Notes: generated by a model from the letters alone, not told the origin. Positions 1 through 9,061 are shown, counted from the stretch's first letter. The stretch is DNA of 64,000 bases from Mycobacterium sp. SMC-4 (GCF_025263265.1 NZ_CP079869.1:4526001-4590000); one strand, 5' to 3'. A program made the numbers and translations.

Positions 1-1129
1 ACAGCAGGATGCGTTGCATTTCGCTGCTTCCCGACGACACCGTGGAGGCCTGGGAGTAGCGCCAATGGTCCTCCACCTCCCCGAGGAACCACGCTGCCCT
101 GGGGTCACTGCGCTCCACTTCCGCGGCGATGTCCATCAGCACCTCGGCACTGTCCTGGTCGAGGGTGGTGACCGCGATTCGGTAGGCCGCGGCGTCACCC
201 GGATTGACCCGGCCACTGCTCTGCTGCGCGACGACGCGATAAGCCAGCAACCGGGCGCGCCGGCAGTGCGTCAGCATCCGGATCCAGCGTCCGCGCAGCT
301 CGTCGGACAGCGTGTCCCAGCGTCCCCCGAGGACGGTGGGCGCCGCCGCGAGCAATCGCTCACAGCGCGCGTAGCGTGCGATACCCACCCGTTCGAAAGC
401 CATCACGTCTCCGACGATCGACCAGCCTTCGTCCACGGTGCCCAGCACATCGGCCTCGGTGACCCGCAGGTCGTCAAAGAACACTTCGTTGAGGTGGTGT
501 GGGCCCATCATGCACGGGATCGGACGCACCGTGATGGCCGGATCATCCATCGGCACCAGGAAAATGGTCAGGCCCTGTTGTTTTCGCTCACTCTTGGACG
601 TTCGCGCGAGGAGAAAGCACCACTGTGCCATCGTCGCGTACGACGTCCAGATCTTCTGTCCGCTGACCAACCAGCCGTCGCCGTCTCTGCGTGCGGTGGT
701 ACGCAGTGAGGCCAGATCCGACCCTGCTTCAGGTTCGGAGAAGCCCTGGCACCAGATCACCTTGCCGGCCGCGATCGGCGGCAGGTGGGTGCGCTGCTGC
801 TCGGGGGTGCCGTGGCGCATGATGATCGGCCCCACCCAGTTGACTCCCATGTACTGGGCGCCGCGTGGTTCGTGGTGGGCCCACATCTCCTCACGCACGA
901 CGGTCTGCTCCCACACCGAGGCACCGCCACCGCCGAACTCCTGCGGCCAGGCCAGGCAGAGAAGGTGTCGTTCGGCCAGCGTGCGGCAAAACCGTTGCGC
1001 GATATCGAGATCAGCTGGGTCATCGGTGAAGGCGCCCAGGTAGTGTTCGGGCACCTGCTCGGCGACCAAGGCCCGCAGCTCGCGGCGCAGGTCTTCGGCG
1101 CGTTGACCCATGTCGAAATCCATCGCCAT
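1..1129 (-). CDS. Acyl-CoA dehydrogenase (FadE-like), 3' end cut by window edge
   Basis: FAD-dependent dehydrogenation of an acyl-CoA, the first step of beta-oxidation. 376 codons are visible; the translation runs from MAMDFDMGQRAED to the C-terminal motif GSSEMQRILL, and the SSEMQR stretch is typical of the C-terminal helix of the family, so only about ten residues should be missing. The segment WCQGFSEPEAGSDLAS matches the FAD/substrate-loop signature. The start at 1129 lies 2 bp after the stop of the upstream CoA-transferase; an in-frame ATG at 1123 is an alternative. It is the last visible gene of the leftward operon that begins at 7341. The family is secure; the substrate is unknown but context suggests a cyclic or branched acid. 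Confidence 0.85.
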   Translation of the reverse strand, partial: MAMDFDMGQRAEDLRRELRALVAEQVPEHYLGAFTDDPADLDIAQRFCRTLAERHLLCLAWPQEFGGGGASVWEQTVVREEMWAHHEPRGAQYMGVNWVGPIIMRHGTPEQQRTHLPPIAAGKVIWCQGFSEPEAGSDLASLRTTARRDGDGWLVSGQKIWTSYATMAQWCFLLARTSKSERKQQGLTIFLVPMDDPAITVRPIPCMMGPHHLNEVFFDDLRVTEADVLGTVDEGWSIVGDVMAFERVGIARYARCERLLAAAPTVLGGRWDTLSDELRGRWIRMLTHCRRARLLAYRVVAQQSSGRVNPGDAAAYRIAVTTLDQDSAEVLMDIAAEVERSDPRAAWFLGEVEDHWRYSQASTVSSGSSEMQRILL

Positions 1130-1131
1130 CG

Positions 1132-2298
1132 CTAACTCGATCCGACCGGGTCGACGGCACCCAGACCGAGTTCGGCGAGCACCGCGGCGGTGTCAGCACC
1201 CAGTTCCGGAGCCGGCCCGCGGACCTTGCCGGGGGTCCGGGAGAACCACGTCGGCACCCCGGGGAACCGCACCGGGCCGTGCTGGGTGTCGACCGTTTCG
1301 AACAAGCCGACCGCATCCAGATGGGGATCGTCGAACAGTGCGTCGGGGGTGTTCAGTGGCGCGGCCGGGATCTCCAGTTCCCGGAACAACGCCAGCCACT
1401 CCTCAGTGGTACGTTCGACCAGCGTCTGCGCCACCAGGCCGTAGACGGCGTCGATGTGGTGGGCGCGAGATTCCAACGTGGCGTACAGCTCTGAGGCCCA
1501 GGGCGGCTGCACCGCGCCGACGAACGCATGCCAATGTTTGTCGTTGTAGATCAGCGCGGCGATGTACCCGTCCTTGGTGCGGTATGGACGTCGGTTGGGC
1601 GCCACGGTTCGCGGATACACCGCCGGGCCCAAAGGGGGGTCGAACATGGCGCCGTTGGCATGTTCGACCAGCATGAACGACGCCATCGTCTCGAACATGG
1701 CGACCTCGACTTCTTGTCCCTCGCCGCTACGTTCGCGGTGGAACAGCGCCATCATGGTGGCGTACAGCGCGGTCAGACCGGCGACCTTGTCGGCCATGAT
1801 GGTGCCGACGTAGTCGGCTTGGCCGGTGAGCTGCTGCTGCACCGCGGGCAGACCGCATTCGGCTTGGATGGTGTCGTCGTAGGCAGGGCGATCCCGCTCC
1901 GGGCCGCGGCGCCCGTAGCCGTAGCAGTTGGTGTAGACGATCGCCGGATTCAGCGCCGCTACATCGGCATAACCCAAGCCCAGCTTGGCGATCGCCTTGG
2001 CACGCATCGAGTGGATGAACACGTCGGCGTGTGTGATCAGCGCACGCATCGCAGCCTTGCCCTCGGCCGAGCGCAGATCGAGCACCACGCTGCGCTTGCC
2101 CCGGTTGACGTTGACGAACACCCCGCTCATCCCCGGTGCCGGGCCGACCGAGATGAACCGGGTGTTGTCGCCTTCGGGCGGTTCGACTTTGATCACCTCG
2201 GCGCCCATGTCCGCCATGATCTGGGTGCAGTAGGGGCCCATCACCATGGCGGTGAGGTCGACGACGCGGATCCCCGCCAGCGGTCCGGTGTCAGCCAC
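1132..2298 (-). CDS. CaiB/BaiF-type (family III) CoA-transferase
   Basis: Predicted to move CoA between a CoA-thioester and a free acid. The 388-aa product has the family III N-terminal signature GIRVVDLTAMVMGPYC, the segment GAEVIKVEPPEGD and the loop RPAYDDTIQAECG, where an Asp is the expected catalytic nucleophile. I chose GTG at 2298 because it overlaps the stop of the upstream SDR (shared bases GTGGCTGA), which indicates translational coupling; the longer reading frame to 2412 would run into that SDR gene. It sits between an MFE-2-like SDR and an acyl-CoA dehydrogenase, so it probably activates a ring-opened acid. Substrate not determinable from sequence. Confidence 0.85.
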   Translation of the reverse strand: MADTGPLAGIRVVDLTAMVMGPYCTQIMADMGAEVIKVEPPEGDNTRFISVGPAPGMSGVFVNVNRGKRSVVLDLRSAEGKAAMRALITHADVFIHSMRAKAIAKLGLGYADVAALNPAIVYTNCYGYGRRGPERDRPAYDDTIQAECGLPAVQQQLTGQADYVGTIMADKVAGLTALYATMMALFHRERSGEGQEVEVAMFETMASFMLVEHANGAMFDPPLGPAVYPRTVAPNRRPYRTKDGYIAALIYNDKHWHAFVGAVQPPWASELYATLESRAHHIDAVYGLVAQTLVERTTEEWLALFRELEIPAAPLNTPDALFDDPHLDAVGLFETVDTQHGPVRFPGVPTWFSRTPGKVRGPAPELGADTAAVLAELGLGAVDPVGSS

Positions 2299-3202
2299 GA
2301 CCGGCCATCGCGAAGCTGTACCGGATGTGGTCACCATGTCCGTCGGGAACGACGGGGAACGTGAGGGTCTCGGAGCGGTCGCGAATCGTGTCGAGGTTGT
2401 TCGCGACATCACTCATGGTCCAGGCCCGCCGATACACGCCGGGCGATTCGGTGATCGCCGCGGTGGCCACCCGGCCGGCCAGAGCGACGAACATCTCGCC
2501 GGTCACCGCGCAGCTCTCGTGCGCCAGGTAGCCGACGACCGGCGCGACCAGGTCGGGGTCCATCGGCGGATAGGCCGAGGTGTCGATCCCTGCGGCCATC
2601 CTCGTCACCGCCGCGGGCACGATCACGTTGCTCGTGACGTTGTGCGCCGCTCCCTCCATTGCTGCCACGTTGCTCAATCCGATCACACCGGCCTTGGCGG
2701 CGGCGTAGTTGGCCACCTCGTAGTTGCCATAGAGACCACCGATCGACGACGTCAGCACGAGGCGTCCGTATCCGGCGTCGCACATCAGAGCGAACGCCGG
2801 ACGCACGACGTGAAAGGCGCCCCGTAGATGCACGTCGAGCACCGCGTCGAAGTCGTCGTAGGACATGCTCTTCAGGGGTGCCCGCCGAACGATCCCGGCG
2901 TTGTGCACCAGCACGTCGACCCTGCCGTAGCGCTGGACTGCCGCGTCGATGATCGCCTGTCCCCCTTCCGGGGCGGCCACCGATTCGGTGTTGGCGACTG
3001 CTGTGCCTCCGGCAGTGGTGATTTCGCGGACGACGTCGTGAGCGGGTCCTTCGTCTGCGCCGGCGCCGTCGAGCCCCCCGCCGAGGTCGTTGACGACCAC
3101 CGTGGCGCCTTGGGCAGCCAGCAGCAGCGCATAGGCACGGCCCAGGCCACGTCCGCCGCCGGTGACGACTGCGACCCGTCCGTCGAAGCGCAGGTCAGAC
3201 AC
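2291..3202 (-). CDS. SDR oxidoreductase, MFE-2 / 3-hydroxyacyl-CoA dehydrogenase-like
   Basis: Short-chain dehydrogenase of about 303 aa. The nucleotide site is VTGGGRGLGRAYA near residue 15, followed by VVNDLGGGLDG; this NDLGG stretch is characteristic of the (3R)-hydroxyacyl-CoA dehydrogenase domain of peroxisomal MFE-2 and bacterial relatives. The catalytic Tyr/Lys lie in YEVANYAAAKAGV. Start GTG at 3202 overlaps the monooxygenase stop through GTGTCTGA, the same coupling design as at the next junction; an upstream start at 3235 is less likely. Between a Baeyer-Villiger monooxygenase and a CoA-transferase it could oxidise a hydroxy-acid or hydroxyacyl-CoA intermediate. Confidence 0.8.
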   Translation of the reverse strand: MSDLRFDGRVAVVTGGGRGLGRAYALLLAAQGATVVVNDLGGGLDGAGADEGPAHDVVREITTAGGTAVANTESVAAPEGGQAIIDAAVQRYGRVDVLVHNAGIVRRAPLKSMSYDDFDAVLDVHLRGAFHVVRPAFALMCDAGYGRLVLTSSIGGLYGNYEVANYAAAKAGVIGLSNVAAMEGAAHNVTSNVIVPAAVTRMAAGIDTSAYPPMDPDLVAPVVGYLAHESCAVTGEMFVALAGRVATAAITESPGVYRRAWTMSDVANNLDTIRDRSETLTFPVVPDGHGDHIRYSFAMAGRG

Positions 3203-5054
3203 GGAGTTCCAGGCCTTCGAGATCACCGCTGTCACGCCATGCCGCGATCAACTCGTCGAAGGCGTAGAAGCCCGGTGAATAGAAGTCACCGAGGAAGGAC
3301 CCGTTACCTTCGGCACCGCCACGGCCCTCGTTGTTGTAATAGCCGGGTGTGCAAGACAATTCGAAGGCCGAGTTGTCGATCGCCAGCTCCCGGACGGTGG
3401 CGACCCAGTTGTCCTGTCCCTGCTGGCTGGGCTCGACCGTGGTCGCGCCACGGCTCTGGGCCTCGGCAATGATGTAGGCGATGTGCTTGGCCTGCTGCTC
3501 GAACATCGCGGTGGTGTTCGCCGAGACTCCGCCCTGGATGAACCCCATGAAGAACTGGTTGGGGAACCCGCGGCTGGTCATGCCGTGCAGCGTCTGGTAG
3601 CTGTCCTGCCAGTAGTCGAACAGTGAAAGGCCGTCCCGGCCGACGATGCGGTCGATGGCGTACCGGCGGCTGATCTCGGTGGAGATCTCGAATCCGCTGG
3701 CGAAGATCACGCAGTCGACCTCGTACTCGACGCCGTTGGCGACGACGCCCTTCTCGGTCAGTCTCTCCACGCCCTTGGATTCCGAGACGTCGACCAGCGT
3801 CACGTTCGGTCGGTTGAATGTGGCCAGATAGTGCTCACTGGAACACGGCCGCTTGCACATGAACCGGTAGTAGGGCTTGAGCATCTCAGCGGTCTGAGGA
3901 TCCTCGACGACGGCAGCCACCCGCCGCCGCAACCGTTCCATGATCTTGTAGTCTTCTTCTTCCCGGAACGCCATGATCTGTTCGATGGTCACCGCCGCGG
4001 GATCTTCGGCGCCGGCGATGCGCGCGGTCAGGTTGCGGCCGAGCTCGGTCCAGAAGTCGCACACCAGATCGGGTTCGCCGAATACCACGCCGACAAACGG
4101 CGACCAGTTGTGGAAGTTGCGTTTGCGTTCCTCTTGCCATCCCGGCTGCAGCGAGGCCGCCCACTGGGGGTCGGTGGGGGTGTTGACCCGCTCGTCGACC
4201 GATGACGGTGTCCGCTGGAAAACCAACAGCTGCTCGGCGTCTCGCCCCAGGTGCGGCACCAACTGGATGCCGGTCGCGCCGGTGCCGACGAGTGCAACCC
4301 GCTTGTCGGCCAACTTGTCCAGGCCACCATCGGGGCCACCGCCGGTGTAGTCGTAGTCCCAACGGGCCGAGTGGAACACGTGGCCACCGGCGTCTCGGTA
4401 CTCCTTGATTCCCGGGATACCGGGCAGCTTCGGACGGTTGTAGGAACCCTGGGCCATCACCAAGAACCGAGCCCGGATGTCGTCGCCGCGGTCGGTGCTG
4501 ATCCGCCAGCGCTGCGCGTCGTCGTCCCAGTGCAGTTCGCGCACCTGGGTGGAGAACAGCGCGCCGTCGTAGAGACCGAAGTGCTTACCGATGTTGCGGC
4601 AGTGTTCGAAGATCTCAGCGCCGTCGGCGAACTTCTTCGAGGGCATGAAGTCGAGCTCTTCGAGCAGCGGGATGTAGCAGTACGCGTCGTTGTCACACTG
4701 GATCCCGGGGAAACGGTTCCAGTACCAGACGCCCCCGAAGTCCCCGGCCATCTCGATGACACGGATTCCGGTCACACCCGACTTCTTCAAGTAGGCACCT
4801 GCCAGCAGCCCGGAGAAGCCGCCGCCGAGAATCACCACCTCGACGTCCTCGGTGATCGGATCACGCTCGGTCACCGTCGTGTACGGATCGACTTCGTAGA
4901 ACTCGGCGAAATCGCCCTCCAGTTCCAGGTACTGGTCGGCACCCTCTTCGCGTAAACGTTTGGCCCGCTCTTTGGCGTACTTCTCGCGCAGCGCCGGGAT
5001 ATCGATGTCGGTGGGCGTGTCAGTGGGCCCGCACGCGCTTTCGGTACTCGTCAC
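3195..5054 (-). CDS. Flavin-binding Baeyer-Villiger-type monooxygenase
   Basis: 619-aa FAD/NADPH class B monooxygenase, predicted to insert oxygen next to a ketone to give an ester or lactone. Visible motifs: FAD Rossmann site GGGFSG at residues about 78-82, the BVMO fingerprint-like FHSARWDYD at about 227-235, and the NADP site GTGATGIQ at 257-264. The N-terminal extension of about 70 residues before the FAD site matches longer BVMOs such as those acting on steroids or cyclic ketones. The start is GTG at 5054 with upstream GAAGGAGAG as ribosome site. It follows a Rieske oxygenase, fitting hydroxylation, oxidation to a ketone and ring expansion. The exact substrate is unknown. Confidence 0.85.
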   Translation of the reverse strand: MTSTESACGPTDTPTDIDIPALREKYAKERAKRLREEGADQYLELEGDFAEFYEVDPYTTVTERDPITEDVEVVILGGGFSGLLAGAYLKKSGVTGIRVIEMAGDFGGVWYWNRFPGIQCDNDAYCYIPLLEELDFMPSKKFADGAEIFEHCRNIGKHFGLYDGALFSTQVRELHWDDDAQRWRISTDRGDDIRARFLVMAQGSYNRPKLPGIPGIKEYRDAGGHVFHSARWDYDYTGGGPDGGLDKLADKRVALVGTGATGIQLVPHLGRDAEQLLVFQRTPSSVDERVNTPTDPQWAASLQPGWQEERKRNFHNWSPFVGVVFGEPDLVCDFWTELGRNLTARIAGAEDPAAVTIEQIMAFREEEDYKIMERLRRRVAAVVEDPQTAEMLKPYYRFMCKRPCSSEHYLATFNRPNVTLVDVSESKGVERLTEKGVVANGVEYEVDCVIFASGFEISTEISRRYAIDRIVGRDGLSLFDYWQDSYQTLHGMTSRGFPNQFFMGFIQGGVSANTTAMFEQQAKHIAYIIAEAQSRGATTVEPSQQGQDNWVATVRELAIDNSAFELSCTPGYYNNEGRGGAEGNGSFLGDFYSPGFYAFDELIAAWRDSGDLEGLELRV

Positions 5055-5069
5055 TTCTCTCCTTCACGC

Positions 5070-5124
5070 AGTGATTTCGGCGCGCTAAGCGACGCTGAGG
5101 GTGCTTCAGCGCGCCGAAATCGCT
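5070..5124. repeat. Long intercistronic inverted repeat (17-bp arms)
   Basis: Left arm 5070-5086 and right arm 5108-5124 are reverse complements with a single mismatch (core GATTTCGGCGCGCT); the loop is 21 nt. The right arm reaches into the stop codon of the Rieske gene and the repeat precedes the BVMO ribosome site. There is no downstream U-tract on the leftward transcript, so an intrinsic terminator is doubtful; an mRNA stability or processing hairpin inside the operon is an alternative. Confidence 0.75.
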
Positions 5125-6493
5125 AGAGTTCGCGGGGCTCGCCGGTTCCCATGTACTTGGACAGTTGGTGGTGCAGGTTCACGGTGCTGCGTTCGCGGTA
5201 CGGGTTGGGCAACGTGCCCGGGAACCCTGCCGACTTCATCCCCTGCTGCACGGCAGCCATGTTGGAGAAGTCCTGCGGCAGCACCGAGAGCCAGTTCGGA
5301 GACTCCTTGGGTGTGTACTCCCATTCCGTCTGCGGCTCTTCATCTTTCGGGTACAGCTCCAAGGTGGCCACCTCGAAGATGCACTTGTCGGGATCGTAGC
5401 TGGGATGCGGTCGGGCGCTGTAGCACAACGCGGTCGTCAGCCCCTGCCCGACCTGCAGGTTCGGAAAGATCTGCCACGCCGTGCCGGCCTGCCCGAGGAT
5501 GTCGGCCGGGATGGTCGGCCAGATCACCCCGCGGGCTTCGTCGTCACGGCGGGCCGAGGCCAGCCAGTGCTCGAGCACCTTGTCCGGCGCAGTACCCTCG
5601 GGGAGTTCGTCGACCAGCCGCCTGGCCGCGTTGACCAGTGTCTCGGTGGTGGTCGCGTTGGTCTGCTCCCAGGTGTACATCTGCATCTCCGCGGTCGACA
5701 CGCGCGGATCGTCGCCGGTGCCCAGCCGGATCTTGGACTTGGTGGCTTCCATGTTCTTCGGCGCGTCGTAGCCGATGTTGCTGTGCTTGCCCTGCGCCTT
5801 GGCCCAGCCCTTGAACTCGCCGAACTTGTTGAACTCCGGGTGGGTGGTGAACACATGATAGGTCTCGTTGAACGCTTCCAACGCGACCTTCCAATTGCAG
5901 TCGAAGTACAACCACTTGCGCCATTTGTAGCGCATGTTCTCCAGCCCGAAGGGGTCGAGGATCTTGGCCGCCGGGAACAGGTAGTCGGCCAGCGACTCGG
6001 CGTCGGGGTCCATGTTGATGAACACCCAGCCGCCCCAGGTGTCCACCTGGACCGGCGCAAGGTGGGTGAGCTCCGGCGTGAGTTTGCCGACCCAGTCGTC
6101 CTGCTCGCGGATGTGGGTGCAGGCGCCGTCAAGACCGTAGGTCCAGCCGTGAAATCCGCAGACGAACGATTTACGGGCCCGTCCGCGCGCGTTCTTGGCT
6201 CCGTCGGGGGTGTCGACCAGACGACGGCCACGGTGCCTGCACACATTGTGGTGTGCCCGGAACTCCTTTTCCCCGGTGCGCACCACCAGGATCGAGTCGT
6301 CGAGGACGTCGTAGGTCAGGTAGCTGCCGATCTCGGGGAACTCCTCGACCCGACCTATCTGCTGCCACACCCTGCGCCACAACCGGTCTCGTTCGGCCCG
6401 GGCGTACTCCGGCGAGATGTAGGCATCGACGCTGATGGTCATCGGCTCGGAAAGCTCTTCTGGCGGATCGACCCTCGCTTCGAGATCTGTCAT
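5123..6493 (-). CDS. Rieske non-heme iron oxygenase, alpha (catalytic) subunit
   Basis: 456-aa aromatic-ring-hydroxylating-type oxygenase. The Rieske [2Fe-2S] ligands are C85-x-H87 (VCRHRGR) and C112-x2-H115 (VCGFHGWTYG); the mononuclear iron site is visible as NETYHVFTTHP (His213, His218), with a candidate Asp in YDPDKCIFEV. ATG at 6493 is chosen because it has a perfect AGGAGGA ribosome site and forms a TGATG junction with the SDR stop. No beta subunit, ferredoxin or reductase is visible nearby, so electron transfer must come from elsewhere. Neighbouring SDR and BVMO genes suggest it starts attack on a cyclic compound. Family certain, substrate unknown. Confidence 0.88.
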   Translation of the reverse strand: MTDLEARVDPPEELSEPMTISVDAYISPEYARAERDRLWRRVWQQIGRVEEFPEIGSYLTYDVLDDSILVVRTGEKEFRAHHNVCRHRGRRLVDTPDGAKNARGRARKSFVCGFHGWTYGLDGACTHIREQDDWVGKLTPELTHLAPVQVDTWGGWVFINMDPDAESLADYLFPAAKILDPFGLENMRYKWRKWLYFDCNWKVALEAFNETYHVFTTHPEFNKFGEFKGWAKAQGKHSNIGYDAPKNMEATKSKIRLGTGDDPRVSTAEMQMYTWEQTNATTTETLVNAARRLVDELPEGTAPDKVLEHWLASARRDDEARGVIWPTIPADILGQAGTAWQIFPNLQVGQGLTTALCYSARPHPSYDPDKCIFEVATLELYPKDEEPQTEWEYTPKESPNWLSVLPQDFSNMAAVQQGMKSAGFPGTLPNPYRERSTVNLHHQLSKYMGTGEPREL

Positions 6494-7341
6494 CAGATCC
6501 TCCTCATGGTTTCTCGGAATGACTCGTCTTTGAGGAACAGTGACGTGTTGTCGGCCCCGAGGTGGGTCCACTTCAGGTTCAGCCCACCGTCGACCAGCAG
6601 GGTTTGACCGGTGATGTAGCTGGACAGATCGGACAGCAGGAACAGGATCGCGTTGGCCTGCTCGTCGGCGGTGCCCCGGCGTCCCATCGCGATGGCGGTG
6701 CGGTCGCGTTCGGGATCCTCCTCGACGTAGGTGGCCGAGGCGGCGGTCGCGGTCACCCCCGGCGCCACCGCGTTGACACGTATTCCGTCGCCGGCCAATT
6801 CGACGGCCATCGTGCGTGTCATCGCCACAACGGCGGCTTTGGCTGTGCCGTACGCGATGTGGTACGGCGCGGTGTTCATCCCGCTGATCGACGAGATCGA
6901 GACGATCGAGCCGGGATTGCCGTCGCCGCGGATCTCAGCGGCGACAGCCTGGCTCATGAAGAACGCGGTTTCGAGGTTGGCGGTGAACAGGTCGCGCCAG
7001 TCTTGCCGCGTGACACGGGTGGCCGGCATCCAGGTGGCCGGGGCGGCGCCACCGGCGACGTTGACCAGCCCGTAAAGGTCGCCGTCGGCGGTGCGTACCG
7101 CATCGAGGACGGCTGCGATGCCGTCGTCGGTCGATGCGTCGGCAGCGACCGGCTTGACCGCCAGACCCTGCTCGGCCAGCGGAGCCACATGGGCGTCGAG
7201 GTTGTCCTGGCGCCGGCTGACGGCGACGACAGTGGCCCCGGCCTCGGCAGCTTTGCGGGTCACCGTGGTGCCGATGCCCCCGCCGCCGGCCCCGGACACG
7301 ACGACAATGCGGCCGTCCAGGGACACCGAAACCCCGGTCAC
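6493..7341 (-). CDS. SDR family oxidoreductase
   Basis: Classical short-chain dehydrogenase of about 282 aa. It has the nucleotide motif SGAGGGGIGTTVTRK, the catalytic serine region SIVSISSISG and YxxxK within YHIAYGTAKAAV. The C-terminus ends shortly after the usual LLVDGGLNLKW segment with a short extension. GTG at 7341 or GTG at 7326 can both serve as start; neither has a strong ribosome site. It is the first gene of the leftward operon and its stop overlaps the Rieske start, so it likely oxidises the hydroxylated product of that enzyme. Confidence 0.8.
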   Translation of the reverse strand: MTGVSVSLDGRIVVVSGAGGGGIGTTVTRKAAEAGATVVAVSRRQDNLDAHVAPLAEQGLAVKPVAADASTDDGIAAVLDAVRTADGDLYGLVNVAGGAAPATWMPATRVTRQDWRDLFTANLETAFFMSQAVAAEIRGDGNPGSIVSISSISGMNTAPYHIAYGTAKAAVVAMTRTMAVELAGDGIRVNAVAPGVTATAASATYVEEDPERDRTAIAMGRRGTADEQANAILFLLSDLSSYITGQTLLVDGGLNLKWTHLGADNTSLFLKDESFRETMRRI

Positions 7342-7350
7342 CCGACGCCT

Positions 7351-7362
7351 TTGTCCGGACAA
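7351..7362. promoter_or_regulatory. Perfect 12-bp palindrome, candidate GntR operator 1
   Basis: TTGTCCGGACAA is a perfect palindrome just upstream of the leftward SDR start. Its TGT-N4-ACA form fits the GT...AC symmetry known for GntR-family operators. A related copy lies at 7447-7458 by the rightward start. Assignment to the GntR at 9058 is inference. Confidence 0.55.
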
Positions 7363-7387
7363 ATAACTACACTCTGCATATTGCAGA

Positions 7388-7418
7388 ACACTATTCCGCA
7401 GCACTTTCAGGGCGTCAA
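7388..7418 (-). promoter_or_regulatory. Possible leftward promoter of the oxygenase operon
   Basis: On the minus strand a TTGACG -35-like hexamer (7418-7413) is followed, 19 bp on, by TAGTGT (7393-7388). The small palindrome CTGCA-TAT-TGCAG (7374-7386) and operator 1 lie just downstream. Read by eye only. Confidence 0.35.
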
Positions 7419-7446
7419 GGCCGCATTGCCGACGAACGAACAGCTA

Positions 7447-7475
7447 TTGTCTGGACTAACAGCGCTTGCTAACGT
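7447..7475 (+). promoter_or_regulatory. Rightward promoter overlapping candidate GntR operator 2
   Basis: TTGTCTGGACTA (7447-7458) matches operator 1 at 10 of 12 positions. Its TTGTCT also serves as a -35-like hexamer, 17 bp before TAACGT (7470-7475), which lies 8 nt before the ATG at 7484. That spacing would give an almost leaderless transcript, and a bound regulator would block the -35. Confidence 0.4.
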
Positions 7476-7483
7476 CCGACTCC

Positions 7484-9061
7484 ATGACTGCCCGCTACAC
7501 CGCCCCCAACCCGTCGCCGGCCCCGGGCTGGCAGCTGGCGAGGATGACCTCGCCCAGCAGGTTGTTCGGCGCGAACGGGCTGCGCACGGGTCCGGATGGC
7601 CGGGTCTACATCGCGCAGGTCACCGGGAGTCAGATCAGCGCGCTGGACCTGGGGTCGGGCCGGTTGGACACCATCAGTCCGAAGGGCGGTGACATCGTCG
7701 CCCCCGACGACGTTGCTTTCGGCCCGGACGGCACCTTGTATGCCACCGAAGTGATGGACGGCCGCGTCAGCGCCCGCGATCCCGCCGGACGCAGCCGTGT
7801 GCTACGCGCCGACCTGCCCTGTGCAAACGGCATCACCGTGCATCAGGGCCGGCTGTTCGTCGGCGAATGCCGCGACGGTGGCCGGTTGATGGAGTTGCCG
7901 CTCGGCGGCGGCCAGCCGCGAATTCTGCTGGACAACCTTGCCTCGCCCAACGCGATGGAGGTCGGTCCCGACGGCTGGCTCTATTACCCGCTGATGACCG
8001 CCAACGAGATCTGGCGGATACACCCCGACGGCACGGAAGCCCAGCGGGTGGCCACCGACCTCGGCGTCCCCGACGCGGTGAAATTCGACGCCGAAGGCTT
8101 CATCGTCTCCACCCAGGTGGCCAGTGGTCAGGTGTTGCGCATCGACCCGCGCACCGGTGACAAGTCGGTTCTGGCGCAACTGAATCCCGGACTGGACAAT
8201 CTGACCTTCGCCGACGGCCGACTGTTCGTCTCCAACTTCACCGGTGAGATCACCGAGATCCTTCCGGGGGGCCGGACCCAGACCGTGCTGGCCGGTGGCC
8301 TGAACTGGCCTCTGGACCTGACCGTGGCCGCGGGTCGGCTCCACATCGCCGACGGCACCTACTTCTACGCGGTCACCCCCGACGGCTCCCTCCAGACGGT
8401 GGGGATGCTGTTCACACCCGGCTACCCCGGTTTCCTGCGCGGTGTCACGGCGGTCGGACCGGATGAGTTCGTGGTCACCACCTCAGGTGGACAGGTCGGC
8501 CACTACCGTCCGGCAGCGGGCGAAACCGAGTACCTGGCAGGTGATTTCGATCAACTCTACGGCGTCGCGGTCGACGGTGAGGCCACCGTGTTCGCCGAGC
8601 TGGGCACCGGCCGGGTGCACAGCCTGCGAAACGGCACGCTCGAGACGCTCGCCGACGGACTCGACGCCCCGGTCGGGGTCGCCATCGACCCCGACGGCGT
8701 ACCCTTGGTCGCCGAGTCCGGCGCCGGACGCGTGGTGCGGCTGCGGCCGGGTACCGTCGACACAGTGGTCGGGGATCTGCGACAACCCCAGGGCATCACC
8801 GTCGTCGAGAATCGTCTGTACATCGTCGACGCCGCCGCCAAAGAACTCGTCGAGTTCGACCTGGAAAGCGGTGCGCGTACCACCATCGCCTCCGGGCTGC
8901 CGGTCGGGCCCCCACCGGGCGTCGAGCCCAAGCCGCTGAAAGGGATGCCGCCGTTCTCCGGCCCCCAGGGTCCGTTCGCCGGGATCACCGCAGCTCCCGA
9001 CGGCACGCTCTACCTCTCCGCCGACGGCGACGGCAGCGTGCTGGCGGTCCGCCGCAGATGA
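7484..9061 (+). CDS. SMP-30/gluconolactonase-like (NHL-type) beta-propeller protein
   Basis: 525-aa protein made of repeated blades such as GPDGRVYIAQV, GPDGTLYATEV, GPDGWLYYPLM, DPDGVPLVAES and APDGTLYLSAD. This is the pattern of SMP-30/strictosidine-synthase/NHL propellers, which often hydrolyse lactones or esters. The length fits more than one six-bladed set or a two-domain propeller. No signal peptide is evident. Start ATG 7484 lies just after a promoter-like element. The stop overlaps the GntR start (ATGA). Next to a Baeyer-Villiger enzyme, a lactonase role on the ring-expanded product is attractive but is inference. Confidence 0.65.
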   Translation: MTARYTAPNPSPAPGWQLARMTSPSRLFGANGLRTGPDGRVYIAQVTGSQISALDLGSGRLDTISPKGGDIVAPDDVAFGPDGTLYATEVMDGRVSARDPAGRSRVLRADLPCANGITVHQGRLFVGECRDGGRLMELPLGGGQPRILLDNLASPNAMEVGPDGWLYYPLMTANEIWRIHPDGTEAQRVATDLGVPDAVKFDAEGFIVSTQVASGQVLRIDPRTGDKSVLAQLNPGLDNLTFADGRLFVSNFTGEITEILPGGRTQTVLAGGLNWPLDLTVAAGRLHIADGTYFYAVTPDGSLQTVGMLFTPGYPGFLRGVTAVGPDEFVVTTSGGQVGHYRPAAGETEYLAGDFDQLYGVAVDGEATVFAELGTGRVHSLRNGTLETLADGLDAPVGVAIDPDGVPLVAESGAGRVVRLRPGTVDTVVGDLRQPQGITVVENRLYIVDAAAKELVEFDLESGARTTIASGLPVGPPPGVEPKPLKGMPPFSGPQGPFAGITAAPDGTLYLSADGDGSVLAVRRR

